DNA of 64,000 nt from Morchella semilibera (lineage: Eukaryota; Ascomycota; Pezizomycetes; Pezizales; Morchellaceae): contig CM018608.1 in the NCBI GenBank assembly GCA_009192285.1, forward strand, positions 1,568,201-1,632,200, written 5' to 3'. Of this stretch, positions 33,642 through 46,258 are shown piece by piece. Made by a program: the position numbers and the translations under genes. How positions within the stretch are numbered: position 1 is the stretch's first letter; every line of letters starts with the position of its first letter. Below the pieces are notes generated by a model. The model ran no database searches. It worked only from the letters and a program-made list of their open reading frames with translations, and had not been told where the DNA came from.

Positions 33642-34875
33642 CTACAATGTACTCGCTCCGGAACCGGCTGGTATTCTGATATATGTGGTGAGAAATTGTG
33701 CCAGGCCAAGGTTATTAGCCCCAGTTTGAACAATCAATCTTTCCCAAGCATCCCACCACATACCATGTGTAACCTTGTCTTTCCCCTCACATCTACCGGT
33801 GTTCCATGGCTTCTTACAGATAAAATGCAGATTCCTTAGTTCAAGATCATTCCACATGTCTGCGTGCTCATAGACCATTGTTTTGAGCGCGTTGTATTGC
33901 CACCCTATTGGCTTGAATTTATCCTTGAAGAAAACGGAAAGGAGATCTTGGTCCGGGAATCCGAAGGAAGGAACCCGTGGGTCGGTGTGGAGGAATTCTA
34001 GTATAGCGCCATACAACAATGTTGAGGGATGGAACACGACGAGGCCAGAATTTAAGAGGTGATGTGTTCTCCTAGAGTCTGGTGTTACTTCCCTCGGTTC
34101 CGTGAGAGCCCCGGGGTGCCTTAGGCCCGTATATGCACAATTCTCGGGGTTCCTGTATGATGGAGAAAACGTGAGGAAAAGGAGAAAAAGTAAACCCTTG
34201 TATTTGAGTACTCACCAGTCAGCATCTGCCCAGGGGTCCCTTGCGTAGTTACAAACACAGGCATGATTCGCAGCGATAAAATCAAGCGGTAGGTCCATAT
34301 CAAAAAGCTCGTCCATATTGCGAACAACCATCATATCGCTATCAAGCAAGACCAGTCTCTGTGACGGGTCGATCAGTTTATGATATGGGACGTAAGTGAT
34401 TATAACTTACCTCCATCGGCACAAGCCCAAAGACCACTAGTTTAGTCCATGTGGTCTCAAATCGATCCGCCACAATATCTACTTTAACATTTGGTCTCAA
34501 TGGCTCAATCTCCATCAACTCGCATCCATATTCCTTTAGTGCTTCTTGCTCACCCTTGGTTATCAATGGCGTAACGCAAACGAGGAGAGGATACTTTGAG
34601 TTCACTCTTCTAAGCGAATCAGCAAGAACTATAGTACCTGGTAAGTATGCTGATCCTGTCAGAACGGTGACCCATGCCCGATTTATTCTAGGTTTTACTG
34701 GCGATGCTGATCCGTCAGATTTTCTAACTTTTGGTATGGGTATTTTTGTTGTTGACGGAAGAGGTCTCTCCACGAGATCACCAAGATCATCCATTACAAA
34801 CGCTTCTTCTTCAGACGGATAGTTGAAGGTTGGTAGTAATCCCTCTATTGTGGATAGTCTTCTCGCATTGACCAT
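33642..34875 (-). CDS. Glycosyltransferase family 8 (glycogenin-like) protein
   Basis: Three exons on the minus strand (34875-34411, 34358-34216, 34152-33642) give about 372 residues, in phase. Motifs of GT8 are clear: AWVTVLTGSAYLPGTIVLADSLRRVNS near residue 65, the metal-binding DxD in RLVLLDSDMMVVRNMDELF, IAANHACVC, HHLLNSGLVVFHPS and FPDQDLLSVFFKDKFKPIGWQYN. Such enzymes transfer a sugar from a nucleotide donor; fungal members include glycogenin-like and galactinol-synthase-like proteins, and the acceptor cannot be told from sequence. An acceptor site (TTTTTGCAG) just before the chosen ATG suggests an upstream exon may exist and the true N-terminus may be longer. No membrane anchor is seen in the part described. 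Confidence 0.85.
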
Positions 34876-35792
34876 GAGCCACTGCAAAAAGATACAAGTA
34901 GTATTGGTAAAAGCAACTTTAGAGAGCAAGGGTATTGAGATATTTAGGGCAAACAGTTAGTGTGAATGAATATTTTCCTTTGGAGTGGGGAGGGGTGTAG
35001 TAGTTTCGTTCTGTGACTTAAATAGTCTAAAAGGACAGGTCACAGGCCAGCGTGGTTAGGATAAGCCAGTTAACAATGGGCCTAGTGTTAGGTCTAAGAA
35101 TGAACACGAGTATCTAACGGGGAAGACCACTTTCAAAAACCCAGGAAACAAAACGCCACTTACATCGAACACGCTATCGAGAAGAGGTGTCCAGCAAAGT
35201 GATGCAATCTTGGAGCTAAGACACGGATGCAAAACGGCTGCCCCACAAATCCGTACCAAGATATTTACATCCCTTTTTTTACCCCACAGCTGAAAGCCCC
35301 CCCACCCTGGTTTCGATTGAAAAGCTGATATTTTTGTGCGTCAAGTCTAGCTATTGTATAATGGTATTCATTTCAAATTCCTCGTGACGTACCAGGAGGT
35401 TGCTAATGACAGATCAAAAACCAATTATGCTTGAAAACCAGAAGACTACATGTAGATACGTCTAAGCCCAGGCGCCCTTAAGTATGTAGCATCTCGAAGA
35501 TTCTCAAGCAATTCTATATTTAGTTATTACACGTATTTAGTTAGAGCTACACTATTTGCCAAACCAGACTAATAGGTGCTATGTAGGTATCTTCACCCAA
35601 TACAGGACGTGACCAATAGATGCTATTCTCCCCACATGAAATCTCCACTACTCGACTCGAGATTATTTAGGACAGTTAGATATAGCGTAATCCAGGGTTT
35701 CCAAAACATTTATATAGTTGCTCTGATACCCGCGTGGGTGCTCATCGTAACTCAATCTCACACACACCAAACCCTGACCAACTCCCCGGAAG
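34876..35792. other. Divergent spacer between GT8 and BTN1 genes
   Basis: Shared upstream region of two divergent genes. A possible extra GT8 exon could lie here (for example 35156-35260 on the minus strand ends in a good donor GTAAGT), but it has no ATG that I trust. A TACATGTA palindrome lies at 35447. Confidence 0.35.
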
Positions 35793-37918
35793 ATGAAGCC
35801 AGCCATGTCAGGAGGTGACTCTAAGAATCTCATGCGGGGCAACGCCTTCCAAAAGCCCCTACTAACCCGTGAATACAACTCAACCTCCAGAATCCTTTCG
35901 CGCCAATCCTCAAGTAACGTCAAAGGTAGCAAGCCGGTGTATAACACCTTTCCGTTGAAAAGTAGAAGGATTGGGCCTCGGATACGGACGGAGGGGCGAA
36001 AGACGCTATTCCTGATGACTCTCTTCTCAGTACCTGCATTATTGTCCCTTTCCTTTTGGATGTTTGGGACACTTGTGACTATGCAATTCGGGTACGTCTC
36101 GCCAATTCTATAATATCGACTCAGTTGGAAATCCTGACGCTGTGCATGTAGGGTTGTCTTGACAGCTGCCAATGAGTGGGCCTGCCTCCCACTACAGAAG
36201 CCTCGGGTCTAACATTTCTCCAGTCTTGTAGGGAAAAGCGCGCCACCAGGTCTTATCCTATTCGCATATACCCTTCCATCAGTCCTTGTTCGTACCTTTG
36301 TCCCATATATCAAGTTTCCCAAGGTTTCGGACCTCTTTTCGTACTTCTATTCGCCTCAAGCCTCTGACTACTGGAGAGCTCACACTCCGGGCGGAATCCA
36401 TACCCCCGGTACCCAAGGCTTTGGTACCAGGAAAGGAACCAGTGTTTCACAGGAGATCAATTATGCGGCTCGACTTTCTGTCTGCGCAGCTTCTTCGTTT
36501 CTTGGATTGCAGTTGCTAGCATGGTCTGATAATGTCGGCGTTCGAATGCTTGGTATTGCTTTTGCTAGCCTGAGTAGTAATCTAGGCGATATGTAAGTCT
36601 CTTCTTCCCTATGCCCATGAGGTTGTATCTTTCTGATTAGCTAAAGGTCATTCTACCAACTCGCAACTCGTTATCCGTTGCTGATTTCATGCTCTTTTGG
36701 GGGATATGCAGCCGGTAGTGGAGCTGCTGGGCTAATTGGATCGTTTATCTATACACTCCTCACGAGCTCCTTTGGAGTAACGCCATCAGCAGTACTATCC
36801 GGCATTGGGATTGTTCCAAGCATCATGTTAATGACGTATTTCTTTATTCTCCCGTCACCCAAGGAGTGCGAGGAAGCTGCGTTGGTGAGTGGAGCGGATA
36901 TTGATGAGATCCAGATGGAGGAAGTTGGAGGTGCTGGCAACGGAGAAACGATCAGTGACTTAAAACTAGGGGATAAGCTCCGACTAGTAAGGCCGATGAT
37001 AATTGGCTATATGGCACCGCTTGCAATCCTGATGTTTTTGGAGAATATCACTACCCAGGTAAGCCTCTAGACATTGATAAGGCGATATTCGCGGTCCAAC
37101 TAACATAGTATCAGGGCATCTTACCTACAATAGTATACTATCTCCCATTCTCCTCTGAATTTACCACTTCTGCCACTCTTCTAAACGCCGTCTTTACCTC
37201 TATTCGCTCCTTCTATCCGTTCTTCTTCACCACCTATCAGTTTGCGATCTTCTTCGGCCGCACCTCTATCACTCTCTTCCGGCTCCCTGGTGGTGATTCC
37301 GGTTCCAGTTTTTCCTATTGGAGCCTCTGTGCCATAGAGTCTGTTATTTTCGTTACAATGTTAAACCAATCATGGTCCATGCTCCCTTCATCATTCGCCG
37401 GAGATCCTGATGCAAACGTCCTTTTCTCCCCATTCGTTGTCATGGCACTGGTATTTGCGATGGGTCTATGTGGAGGCCTCGGTATGAGTAATACATACTG
37501 GCGAGTTTCAAAGAAGCCACTTCCTGCGGCTGTATGGAGTGCACTCGATAAAGCCCGCTCCAAGAGGCTAAGGAAAAAGGAGAGGGGTTTCGATAATCAG
37601 GAGGATGGAGTTCCAACACCTCTTGATGGTGAGCAAGATGGCTATTTTGCGCCGAGGCCGAGGTTGAGGAAATTAGTCTCAATGCGGGGAAGCGCGGGAG
37701 AAAGACTGTTAAGTGAGGAGATTGAGGGGCCGGAGAGTGAGAGGAACGAGAACATAAAAAGGTCTCAAGAGGAGGAGACGGCAGTTAGGGAGTTCTTGAT
37801 ATCAACGATCGCACTGCCGGACACTTTCGCGATAATGGTGGCAAGCATTGTGAGCATGTGGCTACAACCAGAGTTGTGTAAATGGCAGGTGCAAGGTGGA
37901 AGGGATCTTTGTGAGTAG
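35793..37918 (+). CDS. BTN1: CLN3/battenin family vacuolar membrane protein
   Basis: Five exons (35793-36091, 36152-36175, 36224-36592, 36647-37058, 37115-37918) give about 635 residues, all in phase. Characteristic CLN3 segments are VVLTAANDLVGKSAPPG, ILFAYTLPSVLVRTFVPY, SSNLGDMSFYQLATRYP, GYAAGSGAAGLIGSFIYTLLT and the C-terminal FAMGLCGGLGMSNTYW. Around ten hydrophobic segments are visible. The family acts in the lysosome/vacuole membrane in pH and amino-acid homeostasis. The protein is longer than yeast Btn1 because of an acidic/basic insert of about 110 residues before the last segment (IALPDTFAIMVASIVSMWLQ). Exon 2 is only 24 nt and the second intron uses a GTGGGC donor. An in-frame ATG at 35805 is an alternative start. 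Confidence 0.93.
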
Positions 37919-39214
37919 GATGAGGGGGATGATGCCTGTTAATCATGTCTGGCAGGATTTTTGTATTATATCTGTAGATTGTTTTTTTATTTTATTTTAT
38001 TTTATTTATTTGGAGAGAGGGGGGACGCTGTATGTACCTTCTCTATGGTAGGTACATGTATGTAGGTACATGCTAGGTGATGATTAATTATGTAATTAAC
38101 CAGGTCAAGTAATCCATTGGAATATTGTAAGCGGGGTAGCACCAAGGCAATTGAAGTTCTGACTTCAGTCATTGTATGTACTCTACCACGTAGTACGCCG
38201 GTGAAGGACGACGACCCAAATTTCCCTCACACCTCCAAGTACGCACTGGAAGCTCCGGGCAGCCCCCCCCCCCCTCGACTTTCGAAATCGGATTCCACAT
38301 TGCATTCTTGGTAGTGGGGTGCGGCAAAGACTCATATGATGGCAATTATCCTGTCTAAGAAAAATGGAATTTTTGAAGTGGGTGTGCCAAAATATGGTTA
38401 CATTCTGGTAAAGTAACATACATGATGTAAGTGCCTACTGCATATCACGTATTTAGGTTAACTCTCGGGTTTCAGAGCAGACTTAAGAGCTTTGGTAGGA
38501 GCTCCTAGTAGCTGCTAGGGCGACTGTTTCACTCTCTATTCCTAGAATTTCGGTCAAAGACGTGAAAAACGAACAGGGTGAGCCGAGATGTGTACTTCGA
38601 TGACATTATATTAATGGCGCTTTAATTCTAATTACTTCAATTACTTATGTAGGTACCTACACTAGGCAACTTGGAGTACAAATCATAAAATAACGACTGA
38701 TATCTATCTCTCGAGCCGTAAAAGGCAATATGCACTGGAGCTTCTGGCCCCCAATGCTGCAATATCCCACATCTCACAAATTAACGACTAAGGCCCTCCT
38801 CTCCGGATCCCCTTAGCTTTGAGAGTACTAATATCAATATCGGGATCAACGCGCGTTATTCCCCACTTCCTCAATAACACTGTGTTGGCAGTATCAGCCG
38901 CTCCATTGATCAAAATAATTTGCCAGTATTAATTTATCTCGTTTGATCAGCCGGCCTGTATATACGTCTATACGAGTACGTATACGTACGTACCGAGGCA
39001 TATGTACTAATAATAATACTTATGGAATTAATACGATCTATTAGGGCCGAGAAACACTACTAGATATGTAGCTGGTACCATATGTTTCTGTATGTACCGC
39101 CTGTTCCGAAGGTTCAAGTCTCGCATTTTTCCCGGGGGATAAGTATGTAGCGACTGGGGGGAAGGGTCCTCTGGCTTTGCGGCTGATAGACGCGGCCCGT
39201 TTCGGCGTCCTGTC
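37919..39214. other. Spacer downstream of BTN1
   Basis: AT-rich with TTTTA steps (about 37984-38010) and one TACATGTA at 38053. No gene is supported. Confidence 0.35.
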
Positions 39215-39478
39215 TCAGATCATCGGAATCAACTGGCCAATCAGGAAACCAACCAACCACATGAATAACAGCAGAGCCTCAAATACCATGTAATTGTTAA
39301 CACGTCCGCCCCCGCCCCGCCCGGTCACAAACCAGACTGTCGGGATATTTTCGTCTCGGAGGAGTTGGGGGTCAGTTATGAAGAAGCGAGTAGTGAATTT
39401 TAGCCAGCTGATAAAAGGTGGAGAGGGAGGTGGCCCATGGTCCCCAGGCTGGACAACTGCCTGTAGTCTTAAAGACAT
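39215..39478 (-). CDS. Possible small tail-anchored membrane protein
   Basis: An ATG-started frame of 87 codons ends in a hydrophobic helix directly before the stop (YMVFEALLLFMWLVGFLIGQLIPMI). The upstream part contains a Gly/Arg hinge and Pro-rich residues. There is no recognisable family and no splice evidence. A chance ORF is quite possible; it is listed because the C-terminal helix is of natural membrane-anchor composition. Confidence 0.25.
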   Translation of the reverse strand: MSLRLQAVVQPGDHGPPPSPPFISWLKFTTRFFITDPQLLRDENIPTVWFVTGRGGGGRVNNYMVFEALLLFMWLVGFLIGQLIPMI

Positions 39479-39556
39479 TCGTACTACTGGTGAATGGTGT
39501 TTGGTACAGAGGTCGTCCTCGTGAGCGAAAGTACCAGGTATGTACTTGTTATGCAA

Positions 39557-41162
39557 AATACTTTATATCAGACAAGCACCATAATCACTAATGTAATTCT
39601 CTACTCCCAACGATCTGGCCAGTATCCTGACCGGTTGCTTCCTTTCTCCTTATCCCGACTGGCCTGCTGGGCCTTAAAGAAAAAGAAAAGGGAAAAAAGG
39701 AAAAACAAAAACCTAATGACGACATGACGTTTTGGTGCATGCTGACATTTGTTTTTTTCTTGTGCTTAATCTCGGCGTCCAAGATACCAAACGAGTGCCA
39801 ACCTATGAATGAAGAAAAATAATGTGTGCAACGAGTGACAGGACGTGAGTTCGCAAGAGTAACTTAATGATAGTCACTGCATTTTTCGTAGTTGGAAAAG
39901 AGAGCTCATATATCTCTCTGGGTTTGAAATGTGCAATGGTTATCTGATCATGAAGCATACATACATACAGTTGAAGATCTTTCGGCGATACCATTGTAAC
40001 CACAGCGAGTCACTCGGAACAAATTAATACCCTATGGCAAAACGTTTGGCGAGCAAAAAAAAAAAAAAAAAACGGTTGGTTGCTTCGTTGCCCCCCCGCG
40101 TTCGGAACTTGCCCTTTAAAACGGATCTCGAGCGGCCTTCTTCGGACCAACCGGTGAGGTAGTACCATATTGTGCCTAACCAATGAATAGTTGTGGGTAT
40201 GATTATTTCCTCATTTTTCTTTTCTCGAGTTGCATATGTATAGCATTCCTTATTCATTCATTTTTTCCCTGTCGAAAACCCGTCTCGTACGTTAGTACCC
40301 ATCGGCGTCCTCGTCCTCGTCGATCTTGCTGTTTTTGAAAACAGATTGAACCAGCCCGCTTGGCCTAGTATTAAGAGTTACGATCTGGAGTAAATTCGTA
40401 ATTACGTCTGATGTTACGCCAGCGTACCTTTCTCCCTGCATTTTGGAACGAGAACTAATGCCACGAATGATGTTGTATGTACATATAAAAAGATCTACTC
40501 TTGAAGAACAAACACTCTGGGAAGAACCCTAGCTTAGTAGAGATGACCTCGAAACCCCCACACACCTTCCTGCCTATAGGACATCTCATGCATGCCTACG
40601 CAATAATCAGGAATACCTATATCCTAACCCGTTATATTTCTGTCAGTCGTAGCTTTCCCTGGCTAGTACCCTGCGCAGAGAAGAAGAAGAAGCTAACTGA
40701 AACATGTGAACATATTCCTTAGGACAACACGCCTGGTCTTGGGTGCGCGAGGGTATGTGTGTTCCATGAAGCCCTGGCCACGTCGGCTTTGCATTAGGAA
40801 TTGGGAATTTTTTACCCCACCCACCCGGTAAGAGCTGTTCGATTTTGGGCAACACCTCTGATATGCAGGTGTGAACGCGAAAACTTGCTTCGCTTGTTAA
40901 TACTTTTGCTACCAATTGCCAAAATATATTGGATCACCTGCATGTATAAAGGTATTTCCTGATTGGACTCGCTTCGAATCCAATCAAGGGTGGATTTTGA
41001 GCCTCATTATTCTCAAGTTTGATAAAGCCCTCGGGGGAATCATACAAACAGTTATAAAGACGCAGGAAGTCAGTCGTTCGTCAGAATTTGCCCTTTTATC
41101 GGAACTGCCAAAGATAGCCCACAATAAAGACAACCTAGAATCCCCGAATACGTCAAATAGAC
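39557..41162. other. Spacer before the zinc-finger gene
   Basis: No gene seen. Contains an A17-18 run near 40057. Confidence 0.35.
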
Positions 41163-42207
41163 ATGGCTCAAGTTTCACCTGAGTTACCACGAACAAGACG
41201 AGACTCTGATGCTGCTTCGCTGTACTCTATACGTTCTGAGTATTCATGTGAGTATATAAACTCCGCCCATAATGATCAACTCAAATCTTCAAAAAAAATA
41301 TCAGCTGCTAGTTGTAATAAATAATCGGTGCACTGATTGTGTGTTTCGGTTGAAAAGGGAAAGGATTGATCCAACCCCAATCTCGATATCTCGACAGTCC
41401 TATGGAAACATTTATGGAAGATAACTCCCTCCCCATTTTTACCTCCTTCAATCCCGACGATAGTTCTAGCAGCGACGACGGGGAGCCCGCTGAGAGACCA
41501 ACGTCTGAGAGACCTCCCAGGCAACGGCTTCTTTATCCATTTTCTCAAACCCCAGGTTTAGATATGGATAGCAGCAGCATCACAACCCGCAGCAGCTCAG
41601 ACCTTTCATATATTGCTCACCCTCCCCAGATGTACAGCCTTCAAGAAGAAGATGGAGCTCTGTATACCAATCGTCATATTGCCCCAGCAACGGTGAACCT
41701 CTCTATTCCGGCAATGGGGTGTATCCGTGCCTATTCGCATTCGACGCTTGCAAAGTATATTGCACCACCGAGGACTGGGTCACCCACGTTGGGTCCCATC
41801 TTGGAACTATAGAACCGCCCAAATCTTGCAAATGTACGATATGTCATTACTTGTTTGAGACGGACTCTCCAGCTATCACTTGGAACCGATTCTTATGCCA
41901 TGTGATAAACCATAAGGAGCGAAGGAACTTCAATCCTGATAAGGAATTCCTGGAGTATTGCACAAATAACGACATTATTTCGGAGCTCACAAAGAATAGG
42001 CTGGACCAGTACCCAGGAAATCCACAGAGATGGGTGTCACAAGAACCGGTGATCTATAAGCATATGACCCCAAGAGTGGTTGTTGATAGGAGTGGTAGTG
42101 TGGCGACGGTTGATTATCCTCAGAATTGGTCGCTGGATCCAACAAGGAGACCAGGGCCAGATCGTGTAGTGGTGATGGCCAAGAGGGAGCGTATGAGATT
42201 GAAATAG
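41163..42207 (+). CDS. C2H2-like zinc-finger protein
   Basis: Three exons are proposed: 41163-41247, 41358-41631 and 41688-42207, giving 292 residues. The first junction joins SIRSEYS to WKGLIQPQSRYLDS. The second intron (56 nt, donor GTACAG, acceptor CCCCAG) is inferred because the frame must change there; without it the gene would be frameshifted. The C-terminal half has PCLFAFDACKVYC...HVGSHL and CKCTICHYLF...CHVINHKE, two irregular C2H2-type units as in fungal zinc-finger proteins. The N-terminal half is Ser-rich and acidic. It may be a transcription regulator; targets are unknown. Confidence 0.65.
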
Positions 42208-45200
42208 CAGAAAGTAATATTCATACGACTTGCTTGCCTGCGAGTTAGTTCCGAATCTCGAAATCTGGTATTTTGAAGAGATATTGGTATATGTGTCCAA
42301 GACAGGGCTTCATTTCTTTTCCTCTTTTTTTCCTCGGTATTTGATGCTTGGCGTTCTCAGCTTATTCTTTGATTTCTTGCAAATAATTTCTTGCTATTAT
42401 TTTTTGTATCCGAACTGGTTAAAAGAACTTCGATTAAAGTTTGTTATGAAGTCCTTTGCTTTGTGGATGGACGGTATGGATCTCCTCTCTTGTCTAGTGG
42501 GATGGAATCTAGGTCATTTGCTCAGGTTAGCTTAGTATGCCTCTCAAGAATTGGATGTGCTCATTGAACCCATGGGTATGAAGTTGAGCATGAAGAGTGA
42601 ACTTTCTGGCGGGAATTGCGTCTGTTATGTACTGGACAATCGAGAAGTTAGTAGTGACGTTGGGCAAGGCTGTGCTTTACATGACTTCGCACAAAATACG
42701 CACAACCTTCTGTGTGGACATACCTAAGCGCCAATCTCCCTACTCCCCTTAATCGCCCCTCATTTCAATTGGATTGGGCCTTACTAGATGGGTATTCGCA
42801 TATCACGAGGTGTTGCCTGAGTGAGCTGAATTATTGAAGTGTTGAGTGAGGCGGTGGATTTTTCTTTTCTCTCTTTTTTTCTTTTATGTACATACCCCTG
42901 CAGCGGAGGGTAGCACCGGGATCGTGTCGAGTCATACTCAAGAATAAATATTTTTGGGTAAGACAGAGGACTCCTATCAGTGGACCTTAGTCTGTTATCA
43001 GGGGCTCAAATTCATTTCCAGAAGCTTATTTCGCACTTTGCCACATGCACAATCTTCCCATATAAATTAACGTCTACATGCACATACAGTGTGTGTAGGT
43101 ACGTACACGTGCATACCACTATTCCCATGCCCGTATATTTACACAAAAGCCGTATGATGGCACTGCAATTCATATGTACAACTACTGTTGGTACTTGGTC
43201 ACCTAGTTAAGATGTTGCTAGCTGGGAGGAGGGAGTCTATCGGTCTGCCTCATTTTTCGATCGACGGTGGCTATGCCATGCAAAGCAGACAAAAGTAAAA
43301 TCTCCAACAAAAGGGCTGAGTATGTAAATGTACTTAAAACTAGCTCCGGATAAAAAGAAAATATATACCTATGACGGACTATATGTACATGTAGGTACCT
43401 GTTAGTGGGGTGAACTACAGTAGCGCTGCAATACCGATTGATGAATTCTAGGTTTCGTCCAATGGGCTAGCTCCTAAGCGTTCTTCCCCACAGAAGACAC
43501 GGAGGACACAAGATGAGTTATGTCCGTGTTTAGTGACTCGGGCTGGTACTTATGCCCCCACAAGCAGTTTCAACCTTCCCAAACTGATGGTCCTCAGAGC
43601 TGCATTTCCATATTATGCGGAGCGCGTATTAAGGCGATTTGAGTATTCCTAGTAACTAGTATAGAGTTACAAACATGGCCACTGTGACATCATCGGGGTG
43701 GTGTGAGCTCGATCAGGACTAACAATTGACTAGTGCCCTGTCAATATATTCGAACTTCAACTACATAAGGTGTCAGCACGAGAAAAGGATTTTGCAACTG
43801 ACAGTATCAGATGAGGCCGGTCCGGGGGCCACCGCAAGAAAGAAAGAACGGGGGTGTTAGGAGCTTTTTTTTTATGGATGTGTGGCCCTTGAAACGACTT
43901 CCAGCACCGTCTATGAGCCTTGGATCTGAAAGGCCTGGAGTGTCCATAAGCTTTCAAAACTTAAGGCTGTGTTAGAAATAGTAGTTCTCAATGCACGTCG
44001 GAATGGTTAAAGAGATGCCGAAGGACCTGACTTATCTAAATCGTTCTAGGCATGGCGATGTAGACTCCATGACCAGTTTAAAACCCCTGGCCAGATATAT
44101 GTTGCAATATTTCTCTAAAAGAGGTAGATTTATTATTGCTTTCCTGTATTTCTGACAGGGGGGGTTCTGGTGTTTCTAATTCAATTACCTACTGGAGATG
44201 GCGCCGAGGAGAATATCCCTAGTTCAACTCTCCACACGGTACGACCTTGATAAGGCTAGTTCTTGTAGAAGATGGCATTTGCTGAACAAAAGTGTCCCAA
44301 GGGACATGTACTAATATGTAGACTTACGGATAGCACTCAAATCCACTTATCCTAACTTCCTGAATGTGTAATAAGCAGTTGTCATCAGAGGGCAAGCCAG
44401 GGTAAATATATCTATGCGGGGGGTATTCCAATTCAGTTCTGAGATATTTAACCTATAAAGCCATTCAACCTTAGATAGTGTGAACCACGATTTAACTTGA
44501 TTCGATCCCAACAGAAGATCAACTCAAGCCACTACATAATCATCTACTTTTAATCAAACCCACGAGTTTTCTGACATCTCTAACTCAAAAGAATCCATTA
44601 TTTGACAAAAATCTTAGCCAGGCACATATCCGGATTGAACACAGTTGTTGGGTCACGATCACAGGCAGTAATACTCAAGTCAAAACAAGTCAAAACATCA
44701 ATTTATCGAATAATGATGGTGCACCCTAAACATGAGCTATATGCATACATGGTTCTAGCATACTGACTGTGGGCTATAAGTTACATGTGTATACTTGCTA
44801 TATTTCAAGTTTAGGATGAATGAAATACAACTAATACTGACGGTTGCCACCACCTTGGTTGTATTTTCAAAAATATGGCAAGTACACACATGTACCTTTA
44901 TAATTAATTACATGGTACTGGTATTGCAGCTGGGCCTAATATTCGATGAAAAAACGGGTGGAATGACTATCCAGCTCATGAATCTGGGCAATTGTCGCCG
45001 GGAAGTTTTGAATTAATTGGTTGACTGTGATCTTGACCAAGCAGTGCTTCCAAGACTGTAGTATCATTGGTGACTTTTGAATTAATTATTCTTGCAAAGT
45101 TCTCAATTGTTGTCTCTATTTCAGTGTCAGCTCTCAACCTCCTACTATAGTTATATATAGGTATATATACTGAACTAGTGATATTGGCATACGGCCGAGT

Positions 45201-46258
45201 TGATCAATTGAGCGGCCATATTAAACACCGGAACGTTTTGCTGTGAAATCAGGTTATTCGGCCCTAGCTTCTGAATGTCCCTAAGAATATGAGCGGTCAT
45301 ATTACAGTTACCCTGATGTTGAATGAGTGTGGGATATAAATGTAGGTCTTTCTGCGCTCACGTTGGTTTCTTTCTAAACCTTCATAGTGTTTCAGCGACA
45401 TCAGAAGAACAGTGGCCTCACGAGAAATTAATATAATATAGTTAAATTATCGCGGCTAGAAGCTATGGAGAAAACTTCCTGAGGAGAGAGGGCCGAGTTA
45501 ATTGAGTGAGGGACTCTGTCTTCGATGGGATCGAATGATCGACTGGTGGGCGGTCACGATGCCGGATGCGACTATCGCTGATGCATTGCGAGAACGCCAA
45601 GTGCGACTGTCGCGAGATATTTGACGAGTACTTCCGGAGGATGGACGACATATAAACTCTGAGAGAATTATACGCTCTCCATGTCCCCGGTTCACAGAAC
45701 ATTGCATGTATCGCTCATGGCTGCCGCCCCCCATCAACCTTTGGTATGGGGCCCCTCCGCTCAAAATAGATGAATGCTAGAAATAAATTCATAACATAAA
45801 AAGAAACAGAAGAAACATGACAAATGAAACGTCAAAAATAATAAATAAATGGTAGGCCGTAACCTCTAAACTCCACCAATCTCCAACCCTTTCCCAATTG
45901 GCCAAATAAAAAGTTTCTACAATGTCCGATATGCAAACCTCTAAAACGAAAACCCCATAGAAAAAGATACAAACCTTTTGAAGTTCTGGACTGTCAGGAG
46001 GGGACTTCGTGAAAAGAGGAGATCCACTGGTATTAGCAGCGCCTACTGATTACTACATGTACTGTTGGCAGTGTGTGTTTATCACCCGCCCTATGCATTA
46101 AATAACCCTAACCCATGATAAGCACCCAACCCTACTACAGTATTTAATATATCAGTGATTTTATTAACCGCCCGCAACTGGCTAAATTCCTAGTGTCAAG
46201 AAGACCTGTCATCACAACAAGCTTCATTCCCCCACAACGTACCTCAACGCAAGAAACA
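42208..46258. other. Four-kilobase gene-free region
   Basis: I find no supportable gene, tRNA or full repeat. Palindromes TACATGTA occur at 43386 and 46054. Minus-strand frames around 45463-45764 have no motif. A CCCTAACCC fragment lies near 46104. Confidence 0.4.

Noticed and set aside
35056-35259. Possible upstream exon of the GT8 gene
   Set aside because: It ends in a good GTAAGT donor but lacks an ATG and any GT8 or signal-anchor feature that I can recognise.
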